Shown here: positions 24,112 through 35,137 of the stretch, piece by piece
Position numbering within the stretch: position 1 is the stretch's first letter
How the letters are laid out: every line of letters begins with the position of its first letter
Assembly: GCA_009746045.1 (NCBI GenBank)
Contig: RPFO01000104.1
Location: forward strand, 7,808,955-7,872,954
DNA from: Mesostigma viride
Lineage: Eukaryota > Streptophyta > Mesostigmatophyceae > Mesostigmatales > Mesostigmataceae
Direction of reading: 5' to 3'
DNA length: 64,000 nt
The notes under the pieces: generated by a model
Told to the model about the DNA's origin: nothing
The model's input: the letters and a program-made list of their open reading frames with translations, nothing else
Databases searched by the model: none
Position numbers and translations under genes: made by a program

Positions 24112-25683
24112 TCAGGTGACCACGGCCAACAGCCGCAGTGTGCCCGCCAGCATGACCAGCACGGCCAGCGCGTCCCCGTGTGTGAGCCAGGGCTGCACCA
24201 GCCGCAAGGGGACGACCAGGAGGCACTGGTACAGCAGTGGGGCCAGCAGGATGATGCCCGCACACAGCCCCGCGCTCCAGCTGTACTGGTACAGCAGCAG
24301 CATGAGGTACGGCTCCGACAGACGCACCAGGTGGGGGAAGAAGGCAAACGCCATCAGCGGGCTCTCGCCCAGGTACCCTGCCAGGTTGTCGGACCACATG
24401 GGGGGGGAGGAGAGCGCCGCGGCGAGCAGCAGCGGGGCCGCGCACGATGCCAGGGTGCCCACCAGGTGGGCCTGGAGCCGTAGGGGCATCAGCCACCAGT
24501 TCGGGCGCGCGTACTGGGCCAGGTCAGCCACGCGGACCACTCTGCGCGCGTAGGCGGCGTCCCGCAGGTCCAGCGTGAGCTTGTGTGGATCCAGCACGGC
24601 CACGTAGAAGGCGGCAAAGTAGGCAATCGCGGCATAGGCCAGGAAGCAGAGGGCGCGGCGGCGCAGGTGGGACTGAATGGACTCGAGCGCGGCCATGATG
24701 CGCGGCGCGAGACAGTAGGCGGCGATACATGGCAGCACGAGGGACGTCACGCGCACGCCCAGCGGCTGCCACTCGGGCTGGTGCTCCAGCCAGGGGAGGC
24801 CGAACCAGAGGCCGGGCAGGCGGTGGACGGGCTTGGGGGGCCAGAGCTGGGCGCATGCGAGGGGGGACAGCACGTGAATGGCTGCGGCGAGTGCCAGTAG
24901 GTACTTTTGCGGGCGGGTAAGGGAGAGGAAGGCGCTGCTGGCGCGCCCCGAGGGCTGGTGGGGCCGCGTCGACCCGCCGTCGAACAGGTAGATGAGCAGG
25001 ACGGCCAGCGCGAGCGACCAGAGCGCCCACAGGTGGGTGGACGTGCTCAGGTACTCGCCCGCGCCGGCCATGAGCACGTCGAACTCGTTGGAGATGCCGA
25101 ACTGGATGAGCAGCGCGAGCACAATAAGTGGCGCCACGTGGTGCAGCTGCGCCCCCTCCTGGCTCAGCGACAGCTGCATGCCCGCGGTCACCGCCAGGCC
25201 GTGCATGCCCGAGAAGCCGATCAGCTTGGGGAAGAAGTTAAGGAAGGCAACGTCCGGCCAGAGACCCTTGAGGAGGGACCCCTGGAAGCAGCGCAGGTTT
25301 CCGCCACCGGCACAGTGGGCCAGCTGCAGGGTGATGACCCCGTGCATCCATATGAAGTTCAGGGTTGCCAGAAACGACTTCCAGCCCCGGAACGCTTCCG
25401 CGTTTGGCCGGGGCTTGTCCCCCTCGTAGTCATCGTCCATGGGATCGGCGGCAGCATGCGGCACGTCCTCTTCCCGCGACGGCTCGTTGAGAGACGCAAG
25501 CTCTCCTGGCACGGGCAGCAGCACGTCGGCGTCGGAAGTTCGGGCAGCCGGGCCATGCAAAGCACTTTCTGGCGTTGATCCTGCCGTCGCAGCACGGCGT
25601 CGCGAGGTTATCCCGTCCACATGCTCGGTCGCGCCTTCTGCTTTCGGCCTACCGCTGGACGACGCAATGATTATGCTTCTCAT
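24112..25683 (-). CDS. Multipass membrane protein, 523 residues, function unknown
   Basis: A single open frame. The first ATG in frame is at 25683; a GTG lies 10 codons upstream. Residues 1-100 are hydrophilic (Ser/Ala/Glu-rich, with a DPMDDDYEGDKPRPN acidic segment). They are followed by about ten hydrophobic segments to the C-terminus, for example FLATLNFIWMHGVITLQLAH, VAPLIVLALLIQFGIS, LWALWSLALAVLLIYLF, YLLALAAAIHVLSPLACAQL, FLAYAAIAYFAAFYVAVL and AVLVMLAGTLRLLAVV. The topology, with an early H-containing helix and 10-11 spans, is reminiscent of acyltransferase-3-type proteins, but I see no diagnostic motif, so this is only a suggestion. The gene appears intronless, unlike its neighbours. 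Its 5' end faces the SEC20 gene, about 1 kb away. Confidence 0.75.
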   Translation of the reverse strand: MRSIIIASSSGRPKAEGATEHVDGITSRRRAATAGSTPESALHGPAARTSDADVLLPVPGELASLNEPSREEDVPHAAADPMDDDYEGDKPRPNAEAFRGWKSFLATLNFIWMHGVITLQLAHCAGGGNLRCFQGSLLKGLWPDVAFLNFFPKLIGFSGMHGLAVTAGMQLSLSQEGAQLHHVAPLIVLALLIQFGISNEFDVLMAGAGEYLSTSTHLWALWSLALAVLLIYLFDGGSTRPHQPSGRASSAFLSLTRPQKYLLALAAAIHVLSPLACAQLWPPKPVHRLPGLWFGLPWLEHQPEWQPLGVRVTSLVLPCIAAYCLAPRIMAALESIQSHLRRRALCFLAYAAIAYFAAFYVAVLDPHKLTLDLRDAAYARRVVRVADLAQYARPNWWLMPLRLQAHLVGTLASCAAPLLLAAALSSPPMWSDNLAGYLGESPLMAFAFFPHLVRLSEPYLMLLLYQYSWSAGLCAGIILLAPLLYQCLLVVPLRLVQPWLTHGDALAVLVMLAGTLRLLAVVT

Positions 25684-25713
25684 GCTGTACACGTTGAGAT
25701 GACAAGCAACCAC

Positions 25714-26666
25714 CTGGCTATGATCTCCGAGTAGTCACCAGCAACGTTAAACCGGGCGCTCGCATTCCTAATAGACTATTCGTCACGGCATGCGAGGACC
25801 AAGGTGCCCACCTCTAAATAACCTGCTCAATGCAGCGCATGGAAGGCAATCTTGCAATCCCAGTTCATCCCAGGGGCGATGAGTGACTCTTAGGACATCT
25901 ACACATATAGGACGTGCTGTCTACATTCATATACACATTAATGTCGGGGCCAACAACTGCGTAAATTGCGTGCTATGCCCGCAGGGCGGTAGAAGCAAAT
26001 GAAAGCATCTGTTTCCACTTTCCATCGATATGCCCCCCAACTCCCCTTTGGCAAGTCGGACGGGAGAATAACACGTGTCACCTGATGCGCGCAAAAGACC
26101 GGGGCAGTCGACAGCGCTAGCGGTAGCTGCGCCGAGCGGTTTTTGATGTCACACACACATACCACAACGAATGGCGGGGGCATGGAGTAGGTATTATATA
26201 CGTAAGTACTTAATACTGCAGAAATCACGGGTATACACTTAAACGCAGTGCAACGCGCACGTGCAGTGTGCCTTTCTATGCACTGCCTTTCTATGCAGCT
26301 CATTGACGATTCAAGCCGAGTAAATTTCTCGGAGATGACTTACAAGGATGCTCACTAAATGCCAAATTTTTGCGAGACATGTGTAGACATGCATGGCTGC
26401 GAAAGCTTGCCATGCACGCAATGCAAACCTGTAATCTGCAATCTAACTTACCCTCATGGCTTCGTAGTGAGTAAGTCAGCCAATCTGTAGCCACGCTCTG
26501 GATCGTTACGTTCCCATACTCATGCGTGTGTTCTTGAGTATAGATACCCGTGCTCTGCTCAGGCATGTACCTTGTAATTTCCTGTGGCATAGGCTCCTGC
26601 TCTCCGGGAGAAAATTGGAAATCCTAGTATTGTGAAGGTCGACAACGTTCTTGCCTGGTGGTAGGC
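25714..26666. other. Shared divergent upstream region of the membrane-protein and SEC20 genes
   Basis: No repeat or family frame is seen. The two genes start in opposite directions from this roughly 1-kb stretch, so both promoters probably lie here. I could not identify specific elements. Confidence 0.4.
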
Positions 26667-29600
26667 ATGGCGCTCCATAAAGTTGCCGACAACAAGCTGC
26701 GGCAACTTCTGCAAGATATAGAAGTTGAAATACGTTCAAGTTATGAATCCGCCTCAAGCAGTAGCCGTGCATCGCCCCATCCCGGCAATGGGGGCGTGCA
26801 GCTCGAAGATAAGATGGCGATGGTGCGGGCATTGCTGCGGGAAATGGAACTATCGGCAGATGACGCAGACGGGTGAGTGCGGGTCGCGACCACGCCAATT
26901 GAACAGTAGCAATGAGCCCTTGGAGTTTGATTCGGTTGTAAGCAGTGAAGTTTTTGGCGCCTGCGGTGAATGGAATAGGGGGGTTGTTTACCAAGAACAA
27001 GCTTTGTCCGAATTTCGAATCAACGCCAAAAACTTTCTCCATCACGTGGCCTGCAGGAATGATGAGAGAGGGTCCATCCTGCGGGACTGCCAGCGGCATC
27101 AAGAGCACTACCAACGGTATGGTGAACCGCGGGTCTTATTCGTTGACAAGACTGGGGTCTACGCCCCAGCCAGCTGACCCCAAAGGGTCAGCTGTTGGGG
27201 TCACCCTCGTGGAACGTAGGTTGACAGGGTTCACACTACTACTCCAGCGGTCATGTGTCTAGAAGCTGCTGGAGTCCATTGCTTGTACTTTCAGCAAAGT
27301 ACAAGCAATAGGCATAGTACAAGGATGCCTTCCGTGGTCCTAGACATAGAGCAGTATGTCTTGATGTGGCTAGGACGCGGTCGCTACTGACACACCATAC
27401 CCGGCATGCACACCCGCCCGCCCCCCGCGTGTACTGCTGGGTGGTACGCCCGCACCCCCTTTTCCCTTGTTCCTGTACCTGCGCATGTTCATCGTTGCGC
27501 TCTGTTCCACCCAGTGCGTCCATTCACAGCACGCGGCCCTTTGTCCCCTGAGCCCAGCCATGCACCCGGACACCCCATGACATCACGAAATGATGTCAAC
27601 ATGATGATGTCATCCACAGGTTGTCACCCCTTGCGCCCAGCTCTATGCGGCCACGTCTGCGTGCCCCACACCATGCGCCCAACCCTACGTGCCCCCGCTT
27701 GTGCCCAGGTTGCGCACCGAGCAGCAGAACACGGCGCTGAGGAGAAAGGCCGCGCGTGCACTGGCGCACCAGGCCGAGGTAGGGGGCGGGGATAGATCCA
27801 CCCCAGGGCCGCGCACACCCACACACGGGGCACAGGTATTGGGCACGAAGCTGTTGCTGCCATGGATGCCCGCCATCATCCGCCACCAAGGAGTACCGGA
27901 ACCATGCCCCAGCTCTGCTGGTGCCGGTGGCTGTCCCGTTGGCGGAAGTATTCATAGTTGCCTCCTCGCCCATTGCTGCCTTGTCACATGCCACGCTGCT
28001 GCCTTGTCACATACCACGCTGCTGCCTTGTCGCATGCCACGCTGCTGCCTTGTCGCATGCCACGCTGCTGCCTTGTCGCATGGCACCTTTTCCGGGCACA
28101 TTACTACCATCTGCCGCACCTCCCCGTGAGATTGTTGGAGTTGTGGATGCCGTCGCTTGTGTGCACGAGACAGCGTTGGTCCCCGGCTGCTGTAGGAGGA
28201 CATGGGAAGGAGGGGGGTGGGAGGAGATGGCACTTTTCCTGCTATTGCAGATGCCACGCGTTATGCAGTTGGAGCACACAACCTGTGTGTGCAGCACCCC
28301 AAGAGAGCAAGGGGCCGTTGTGCCCCTTGCTCTCTTTGGCTTTGGAGTGCCCCCCACACACATACACACAGTCGTTCCCAAACCACCGCTGAGTGTCGGC
28401 CCCCACATCCGCCACCACACCTTCTCCCCCACCGACCTGTTATTGCTGCCTGCTCCGTGCTAATGCGCGCCCTCATATGGTTGGTGCTCACCCCCCATGC
28501 GGTGCGTGCGTGCTTTCCTACTTGTGCCAGCGAGACGCATTGCTGGGGGGTACTGAGGTGGATGCGCTTCGTCTGCGGCGCGCACAGTAAGTGGCCAACG
28601 ACGACAATGACCAGCCAGTGTAACCAGACAGTGTTATGGAAAGCACACCATGCGAGTGGCCAAGGATGAAGGCAGGATAGTGGTGGCCACCACAAGGGCA
28701 GGTGCAGCAAGGTGCATAACAACCTTTTCTGTTTGGACGCTTTCTTTTCTTTCTGGTTACGCAGGGGATGCCCGGCGTGTCGAATCCCTGGAGGTCATGC
28801 CATGCATGCATCAGCGCCATGGTCGCTATTTGGGACTTGCATGGTTCTGGTTCATGTGGCTCTGTTTACTGTCATGAGGCCCACAGGGTGCTTTGGTGAT
28901 CTGCTGCCAGGCCCTGTGTGTGCAGCTGGTGCAGGCTGCACGATCAACATGGGAATTCTCCCACACGCCACTCACTGCCCCGTAGGACAGGGTCTCCCCT
29001 GCATTAGCCACGTCCAACTTTCCGTGATAGGACCGACGGAACTGGGCCATTTCTGGATGGACGGGAATGAACCTGCCTACATTGGGCAGTCTGTGGAGTG
29101 AAGTGACCTGCCAGCGGTTCCCGTGACAAGCCTTGTGGTCAGTTGGCTCACGGTCACAGGTAAAGTTTTCTTCTGGCTCTACAGGCCGAATGAGCCGGCA
29201 GCTCACACGCCACCTTCGGCGGGATCCCGCCCTTGTTTCGGCACGCTGCATGCCCAGCTGGCTGGCCGGTAGGAACCGTCGGAAGTAAGGGGGGGGCACA
29301 AGGAGCGCGACGGGATGGGGGGGAGCCTGGTAGTCTGGAGGGCCGGCTCATGGTGGCTCTTGTGCCCAACAAGCACCCACTCGCGGGAGTGCCTTATTTC
29401 GTTGGTTGTGTTGGAGAAGCGTTCAAGCATGCCTCTGGCCAGCTGGCTTTGTGTGGTAGAGCTAATCTGATGGTCTTACTTTGAATCATGATGATAATAA
29501 TGGTACGGCATCGGCGGGTCCCTGTGTCCCTACCTGCCGTTGTGCGCAGGAAGGAGCGCGATGCAGTGTCGGTGGCGGAGGACGTTACGGCGGCACTGCG

Positions 29601-32600
29601 GCGCACGCGACAGCTGATGGTGCACGAGATCGAGAGGGGGGTACACGTCGCCGCCGCCGTGGGTAGGTGATGACTGCGATGGGTGGGTGGTGGCCGCCGT
29701 GGGTAGGTGATGGCTGCGATGGGTGGGTGGTGGCCGCCGTGGGTAGGTGATGACTGCGATGGGTGGGTGGTGGCCGCCGTGGGTAGGTGATGACTGCGGT
29801 GGGTGGGTGGTGGCCGCCGTGGGTAGGTGATGACTGCGATGGGTGGGTGGTGGCCGCCGTGGGTAGGTGATGACTGCGATGGGTGGGTGGTGGCCGCCGT
29901 GGGTAGGTGATGGCTGCGATGGGTGGGTGGTGGCCGCCGTGGGTAGGTGATGGCTGCGGTGGGTGGGTGGTGGCCGCCGTGGGTAGGTGATGACTGCGGT
30001 GGGTGGGCGGTGGGCGCCGTGGGTAGGTGATGACTGCGATGGGTGGGTGGTGGCCGCCGTGGGTAGGTGATGGCTGCGGTGGGTGGGTGGTGGCCGCCGT
30101 GGGTAGGTGATGACTGCGGTGGGTGGGCGGTGGGCGCCGTGGGTAGGTGATGACTGCGATGGGTGGGTGGTGGCCGCCGTGGGTAGGTGATGGCTGCGGT
30201 GGGTGGGTGGTGGCCGCCGTGGGTAGGTGATGACCCGGTGGGTGGGTGGTGGCCGCGGTGGGTAGGCGATGACTGCGAATGGGTAGGTGGTGCTCGTGGC
30301 ACAAAAGTGGGGAGCGGGTAGGTAGTAGTGACTGTGGGTGAGCTGGGCAGGCTCCATGTCTGTGAGGCATTGAGTATTTATCATGGTTGTGCATGGAAGG
30401 CAACGAGGGCGTTGGCAAACCCACAAGCAGCAACCCTGCAGACAGTAGGCGCAGGACGTGGGGCGTGGGGCGTGGGGTGTGGGGTGTGGGGTGTGGGGTG
30501 TGGGGTGGGGGGTGGGGGCGTGGGGGTGGGGTGTGGGGTGTGGGGCGTGGGGCGTGGGGCGTGGGGCGTGGGGCGTGGGGCGTGGGGCGTGGGGCGTGGG
30601 GCGTGGGGCGTGGGGCGTGGGGCGTGGGGCGTGGGGCGTGGGGCGTGGGGCGTGGGGCGTGGGGCGTGGGGCGTGGGGCGTGGGGCGTGGGGCGTGGGGC
30701 GTGGGGCGTGGGGCGTGGGGCGTGGGGCGTGGGGCGTGGGGCGTGGGGCGTGGGGCGTGGGGCGTGGGGCGTGGGGCGTGGGGCGTGGGGCGTGGGGCGT
30801 GGGGCGTGGGGCGTGGGGCGTGGGGCGTGGGGCGTGGGGCGTGGGGCATGAGGCGGGGGGCGGGGGGCGGGGGGCGGGGGGGGGGGGGTCTGGGGCGGGG
30901 GGCGTGCGGCGTGGGAGACAATTGGGGGCCTGGCGACGCCCAAGGGTTTCAGGAGACCTGCTTGTGGTGGCGTGCGTGAAGGCACGTTTTGTGGTTTTGA
31001 ATCGATAGCTGCGACGCTGTGATTGGCAGCAACAATGATGATGGTGGCTGCACGCATGCCTGTTCGCCTGTGACTCATCCCCCTTGTGTGTGTGTCGTGC
31101 GCAGATTCCTCCAACGCCACTCTGGGCAAGGTGGAGCGAGAGTACCTGGGGCAGAGCCCGCTGCTGGCGCGCGCACGCCACCTGCTCAACACCCTGCAGC
31201 GCCTGAACACGGGGGACAGGTGAGCAAGGCTAGGGCATACGGAAATGATGTGTGGGCGTGCATGGGGCAGGGAGTGTGGGGGAGTAGCGGGTAGGTGAAG
31301 GCCGCCACGCGATGATGAGCATGCGATGCGGGGGCGTGGCCGCCAGGTAGGAATGAACGTACTTACCACCGAGGCAATGCGTGGAGGCCTGACGATATAC
31401 CTGTCTTGAGCCGAGTGCACTGCGCAATGGTGGGGGCAGCTGGCGGGCCAAAAGGCAACGTGCGTGTGCTAGCAGACAGCATGGCAGTGGTGTTGGCGCG
31501 ATGGCAGCCAGGCGCCGGTGCCCTGTGACCTGGACCCTAGCAGGGGATGGAAAGGAGAGGCGGGACTTGAGGGCAGCACAAGGTAGATGAAGGGGGTCAA
31601 CACGTGCCGTGTGTCAAGAATGTTGAGTCAGGCAAGCTATTACTGGGCGACCCTAGTAGGGGATGGAAAGGAGAGGTGAGACTTGAGGGCAGCACAAGGT
31701 AGATGAAAGGGATCAACGCGTGCCGTGTGTCAAGAATGTTGAGTCAGGCAAGCTATTACTGGACGACCCTAGTAGGGGATAGAAAGGAGAGGCGTGACTT
31801 GAGGGCAGCACAAGGTAGATGAAAGGGGTCAACACGTGCAGTGTGTCAAGAATGTTGAGTTAGGCAAGCTATTACTGGACGCATGCATGCGTGGTAACGG
31901 TCGGCAGCAAGGCCTCTGAGCTGTTATGGGCGGTGGAGGGCGTCCCGTTTGAACTCAGCCAGTGTGTGGACAAGCAGACTTGGGGCATGGATGTGACAGT
32001 AGGGGACACAGTGCTGCTTTGTTTGCTATCTTTGCCTCGTTCTTGCGATGCTTTGTTTGCCTCATTTTCGTGATGCCCTTTGATAAGCACGGAGGGGCAA
32101 AGTAGTTTCCCCTACCTGTTGCTCTGATAGCGGTGTAGCAACATGGATGGGTTTCTTATGGCTCCTGCGACCTGTCCTTGCCGTCGGATGTTCCCCCAAG
32201 AGGGGATGCCATTTTAGTGAACAAACAATCGTTTGTCCACCTCCTTGTTAAGACAGGGTGTACCTTCTTGCTGGTCCCTCCTGTTATCCATCTCTTGTTT
32301 AAGGCAGGGTGTATCTTCTTCCTTCCCCCTCGTTGCCCATCTCTTGTTTAACGCAGGGTGTACCTTGCCCCTTCCCCCTACTGCTGTCCATCTCTTGTTT
32401 AAGGCAGGGTGTATCTTCTTCCTGCCCCCTCCTTGCTATGACCAGCAAGAAGAGGTTGCAGGTTCTTCGAGTGCGCTTGGTATCTTATCAAAGTCTGTGT
32501 GATTCAATGCCAATGCTGGGCACCGCATAGCTCACGCAAAGGCGGGGGAGAGGGGAGGCGAATGGGGGATGGGGTGGTTGCCGTAAATTCAGTTTGAAGC

Positions 32601-33106
32601 ATCGGCATCAATCTAGAACAGGGTGGTGGCCGTAAATTCAGTTGGAAGCATGGGCATCAATCTAGAACAGGGTGGACTCGTTAGAAAGAATGCATCAAGA
32701 GCTTCTGAGGATATATTCCCAGATCTTGCTTCTTATAGTTGAAGTGTAATGAAGTATGAGCGCTGCGCATTTCCATCGCACTGTGCATGCCCTGATGTTT
32801 TTGGTTCAAAGCTCTGGGCGCTGCCAGAGCCACAAGTTCCATTTTCCGGGTGCACTTGCCCTCCTGCGCATGCACCTTGGTGGCTCATTTCCAGATTCAT
32901 CCATCCCAAGATACAGGCATGGTTCAAGGGGACGGTCCCGCTGTCCTTTCCCGCTGTTGCTTGAGCTCGTGCCCGCTTCCCTCCTGTGGATTCTCCGTGA
33001 CCGTTGTTGCATGTGTGGTGGCAGGTTCATCCTTCTGGCCGGCTTCGTGCTCTTCTCCCTTGTGGTCGTATACATAATCTACAAGCGACTGGTTCGGTCT
33101 AGATGA
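26667..33106 (+). CDS. SEC20: SEC20/BNIP1-type SNARE, six exons, 213 residues
   Basis: Exons are 26667-26872, 27709-27778, 28531-28586, 29550-29662, 31105-31219 and 33025-33106. Donors are GTGAGT, GTAGGG, GTAAGT, GTAGGT and GTGAGC, and all acceptors are AG. Phases agree at each junction and the total of 642 nt ends at TGA. Residues 1-69 are a helical head (LRQLLQDIEVEIRSS; KMAMVRALLREMELSADDAD). Residues 70-111 are a coiled region (LRTEQQNTALRRKAARALAH; RDALLGGTEVDALRLRR). Residues 112-186 form the SNARE-like segment with VAEDVTAALRRTRQLMVHEI and ATLGKVEREYLGQSPLLARA. Residues 188-206 are the tail anchor (FILLAGFVLFSLVVVYIIYK). This layout and the RRTRQLM motif match Sec20, the Qb-SNARE of Golgi-to-ER retrograde fusion that works with Use1, Ufe1/syntaxin-18 and Sec22 at the ER. 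Human BNIP1 has a similar length (about 228). Exon 3 is small, and RNA evidence would settle it. Confidence 0.88.
27278..27309. repeat. Perfect hairpin in SEC20 intron 1
   Basis: A 14-bp perfect stem (ATTGCTTGTACTTT and its complement) around the loop CAGC. A second hairpin with a 10-bp stem (CAGCTGACCC / GGGTCAGCTG) lies about 100 bp upstream near 27171-27194. Confidence 0.85.
27968..28083 (+). repeat. 24-bp minisatellite in SEC20 intron 2
   Basis: Five units of the type TGCCTTGTCRCATGCCACGC plus TGC. The third base of the CRCAT part varies. Confidence 0.9.
28301..28336. repeat. Perfect hairpin in SEC20 intron 2
   Basis: A 15-bp perfect stem (AAGAGAGCAAGGGGC and its complement) with a 6-nt loop. 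Its function is unknown. Confidence 0.85.
29651..30290 (+). repeat. 40-bp minisatellite carrying the SEC20 exon 4 splice donor
   Basis: About 16 units of exactly 40 bp, each of the form GTGGGTAGGTGATGRCTGCG followed by RTGGGTGGGTGGTGGCCGCC. The first unit overlaps the last codons of exon 4: GCCGCCGTGG is exonic and GTAGGTGATG is the donor. Nearly all later units repeat both parts. The open frames in the array (Pro/Thr/His-rich) are artefacts. Confidence 0.93.
30459..30905 (+). repeat. (GGGGCGT)n heptamer satellite in SEC20 intron 4
   Basis: About 55 units of GGGGCGT flanked by GGGGTGT variants on the left (30476-30545) and GGGGCGG variants on the right (30850-30905). The transcribed strand of the RNA is G-rich, with strong G-quadruplex potential. 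The Arg/Gly/Ala/Trp/Val and Pro/His/Ala frames across it are artefacts. Confidence 0.95.
31533..31880 (+). repeat. 116-bp tandem repeat, three units, SEC20 intron 5
   Basis: Units start at GACCCTAG (31533, 31649, 31765) and end in GGCAAGCTATTACTGG. They differ at scattered single positions. Confidence 0.92.
32235..32440 (+). repeat. About 57-60-bp tandem repeat, four units, SEC20 intron 5
   Basis: Each unit contains CATCTCTTGTTTAAGGCAGG followed by a pyrimidine-rich segment. A further two-unit repeat of about 50 bp (CCGTAAATTCAGTT) follows at 32570-32675. Confidence 0.85.
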
Positions 33107-34080
33107 CTGAGGAGAACTGGGGGCGCGGCTGACATTAGCTCACTATCCATTCAGGTGTGAAGCTTGGGGTCAATGGATCCAACCTTCCCATGCAAGTCCT
33201 CGTCCTGGCCACGTTTCTTTTAGGAGACCAACTCACTACCCGGACCGCATACGTCCGATCACAGCAATTGTTAGTTGGAAGCATTCAGGTCCTACAATGC
33301 TCTCTTGATGTCTGGCATTGACATGTTAGACATCCATGATCTCCATCCCACCATCTGGATGGGTGACCTGCAAGGTACGTTCCGTGGGCTTGTATCCTTT
33401 TTGTTATGTGAGACAACTTCCTGTGATGTGTGTTCTGTGGGCAATATTAGCATGCAGTCCGCACACAAGACATGCATTGCACCTGCATGCATCCGATGAT
33501 GGGCACAGTGACTGACGTCATGCCACAGAAAGTCATCCAGTGCTAGCTTGAGTCATGGCTTGGACCACACTATCATCATTTGATCTCCTCGAAAGTTCTC
33601 AGTATAGTTGTCTCCATTGGACACACTGCGATGTGAGTTTAGCTGAGATACAGAGTAAAGACGCTGTTGGCGTTGTCCGCTCAACCCCTCTTACTCGGAC
33701 ATCAATGAGATTTCCGTGGACCGGCACTGAACGCAAATGGTTTTCACTATTTGCGGCGTGCCACATCAGAATAGTCAAAGACTAAGACCCCGGCCGGCCC
33801 AACTGCACATGGACAACATTTGCTCCGATTGTCTCCACTTCTCATTTTCTCGCCAGCCCTACGGACTACCTGCGGACTGCTTGACGCGGTGCTGCGCTAC
33901 AAGTTCTGCAACTTGCAATATTTGCTCCCCTGCGCCGCCGCGCCATTTTCTACTCCTTTTCGTACATACCTTGCGTTGGGTTCATCGACGGTGCAATCCG
34001 ACGGCGGAGAATGAGTTGGCCACAGCACAGCGCGACGCAATGGCTCCTTTCCACACTCAAGTACAACGTAAGATGCATCG
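33107..34080. other. No recognised gene
   Basis: The region downstream of the SEC20 stop should include its 3' UTR. No motif or repeat is seen until an old inverted-repeat element begins near 34085. Confidence 0.35.
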
Positions 34081-34084
34081 CTGA

Positions 34085-35025
34085 CCAGAAATTCCGTCCA
34101 ACACCGTCGTACAGTACTACCAATCAGTCGCGGCGCGTCGCCCATTTCCAGCTATCTCTGACACTTCCACGACTTCAGTACTTTCTGTCACCCTTGACGT
34201 GCTGTCGTACAATACTACACGTTTATGTTACGTCCCGAGCCGGACGGTGCGAAAGATCTAATCTAGTATAAGGTGCAGTTTAATAAGCCGGCATAGCCGC
34301 GCATCCGCGTACCGCGATAGCAAGCAAAGATCGCAGTAAATTGACTAACTGAGCAGCGGTTTATCCTCAGCTAGGCCTTATAGCATGATTAATTAATCTA
34401 GCTATATAACACGGCATGTCATGAGGCAAATGACATCCGGATTAGTGCCCCTTGGTCTGAGAGAGTCGTCAACACTCGTTTCATTAATCATCAAACCAAA
34501 GAGAGAGAGAGAGTCCATCGTCCACAGACCAATTTCACCTAGCTAGCTGCGCTACCAAGCTGGCAAGTTGGTGTGCAGGCGCGCCGACATGCGCGCCGAT
34601 CTTCCAGATACTGCCGTCAAGCCCCAATAGGTTCTGTATGACGTCTAGGGCCGGCCCGGCCCCTAGAAGATCTCGTACTTCTGGCTAGGCCCAAAATAAC
34701 TGGTCCGGAACACACAAAGTACCAAATAAACACACAAAGTCCCGAACTTAGGACAAATTCCCAAATAAGTCCCGAATTGAGTCCTATAGTCCGGCGGACT
34801 ATGAAAGCGAGCTATCGAAAGTCCCAAACGAGTAACAAATGACTTTCGACATATTTATTGAAGGCATTGTTACGCCCATACAAAGGTCTGGGCCGTAACA
34901 GTTTACGCCAATAGAAAGTCGCATCCAATAATATATCTCGATGGAGGCATGCATGCGTCTTACTATTTAATTAATATTTAATATTTAATATTTAATATTT
35001 AATTTTGAGGTACCTCTTAAGTTGC
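34085..35025 (-). mobile_element. Inverted-repeat element remnant related to the one at 43.96 kb, split by a solo LTR
   Basis: 34085-34225 and 34902-35025 together match the internal part and terminal repeat of the element at 43959-44569. Shared segments include CCGTCCAAYACCGTCGT, GTCACCCTTGACRTG, CGTACAATACTACA, CGCCAATAGAAA and GAGGTACCTCTTAA. The left end was not found. The interruption is exactly the solo LTR listed next. Confidence 0.65.
34226..34901. mobile_element. Solo LTR, 676 bp, with 5-bp TSD
   Basis: It begins TGTTACG and ends CGTAACA, with a perfect 5-bp duplication GTTTA on each side (34221-34225 and 34902-34906). Removing it restores the continuity of the inverted-repeat element. 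It contains no ORF. It does not resemble the TGTAAC LTRs elsewhere in the window. Confidence 0.88.
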
Positions 35026-35137
35026 GATCGACGCCTAATACTCGGCGCTGCAGAAAATATTTTTGAGATTATAAAGTAGCCCAGGGTTTTTTACAAGAAG
35101 GCATAGCCATAAAGTGCAGTTCTTGGACTGAGCACTG

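Noticed and set aside
29651..30290. Possible CRISPR-like regular array
   Set aside because: Units are contiguous with no unique spacers, and the context is a eukaryotic intron.
29394..31420. Minus-strand frames of 302-611 codons with Pro-Thr-His and Pro-Arg-Pro-Thr repeats
   Set aside because: They are translations of the 40-bp and 7-bp arrays inside SEC20 intron 4, on the strand opposite the gene.
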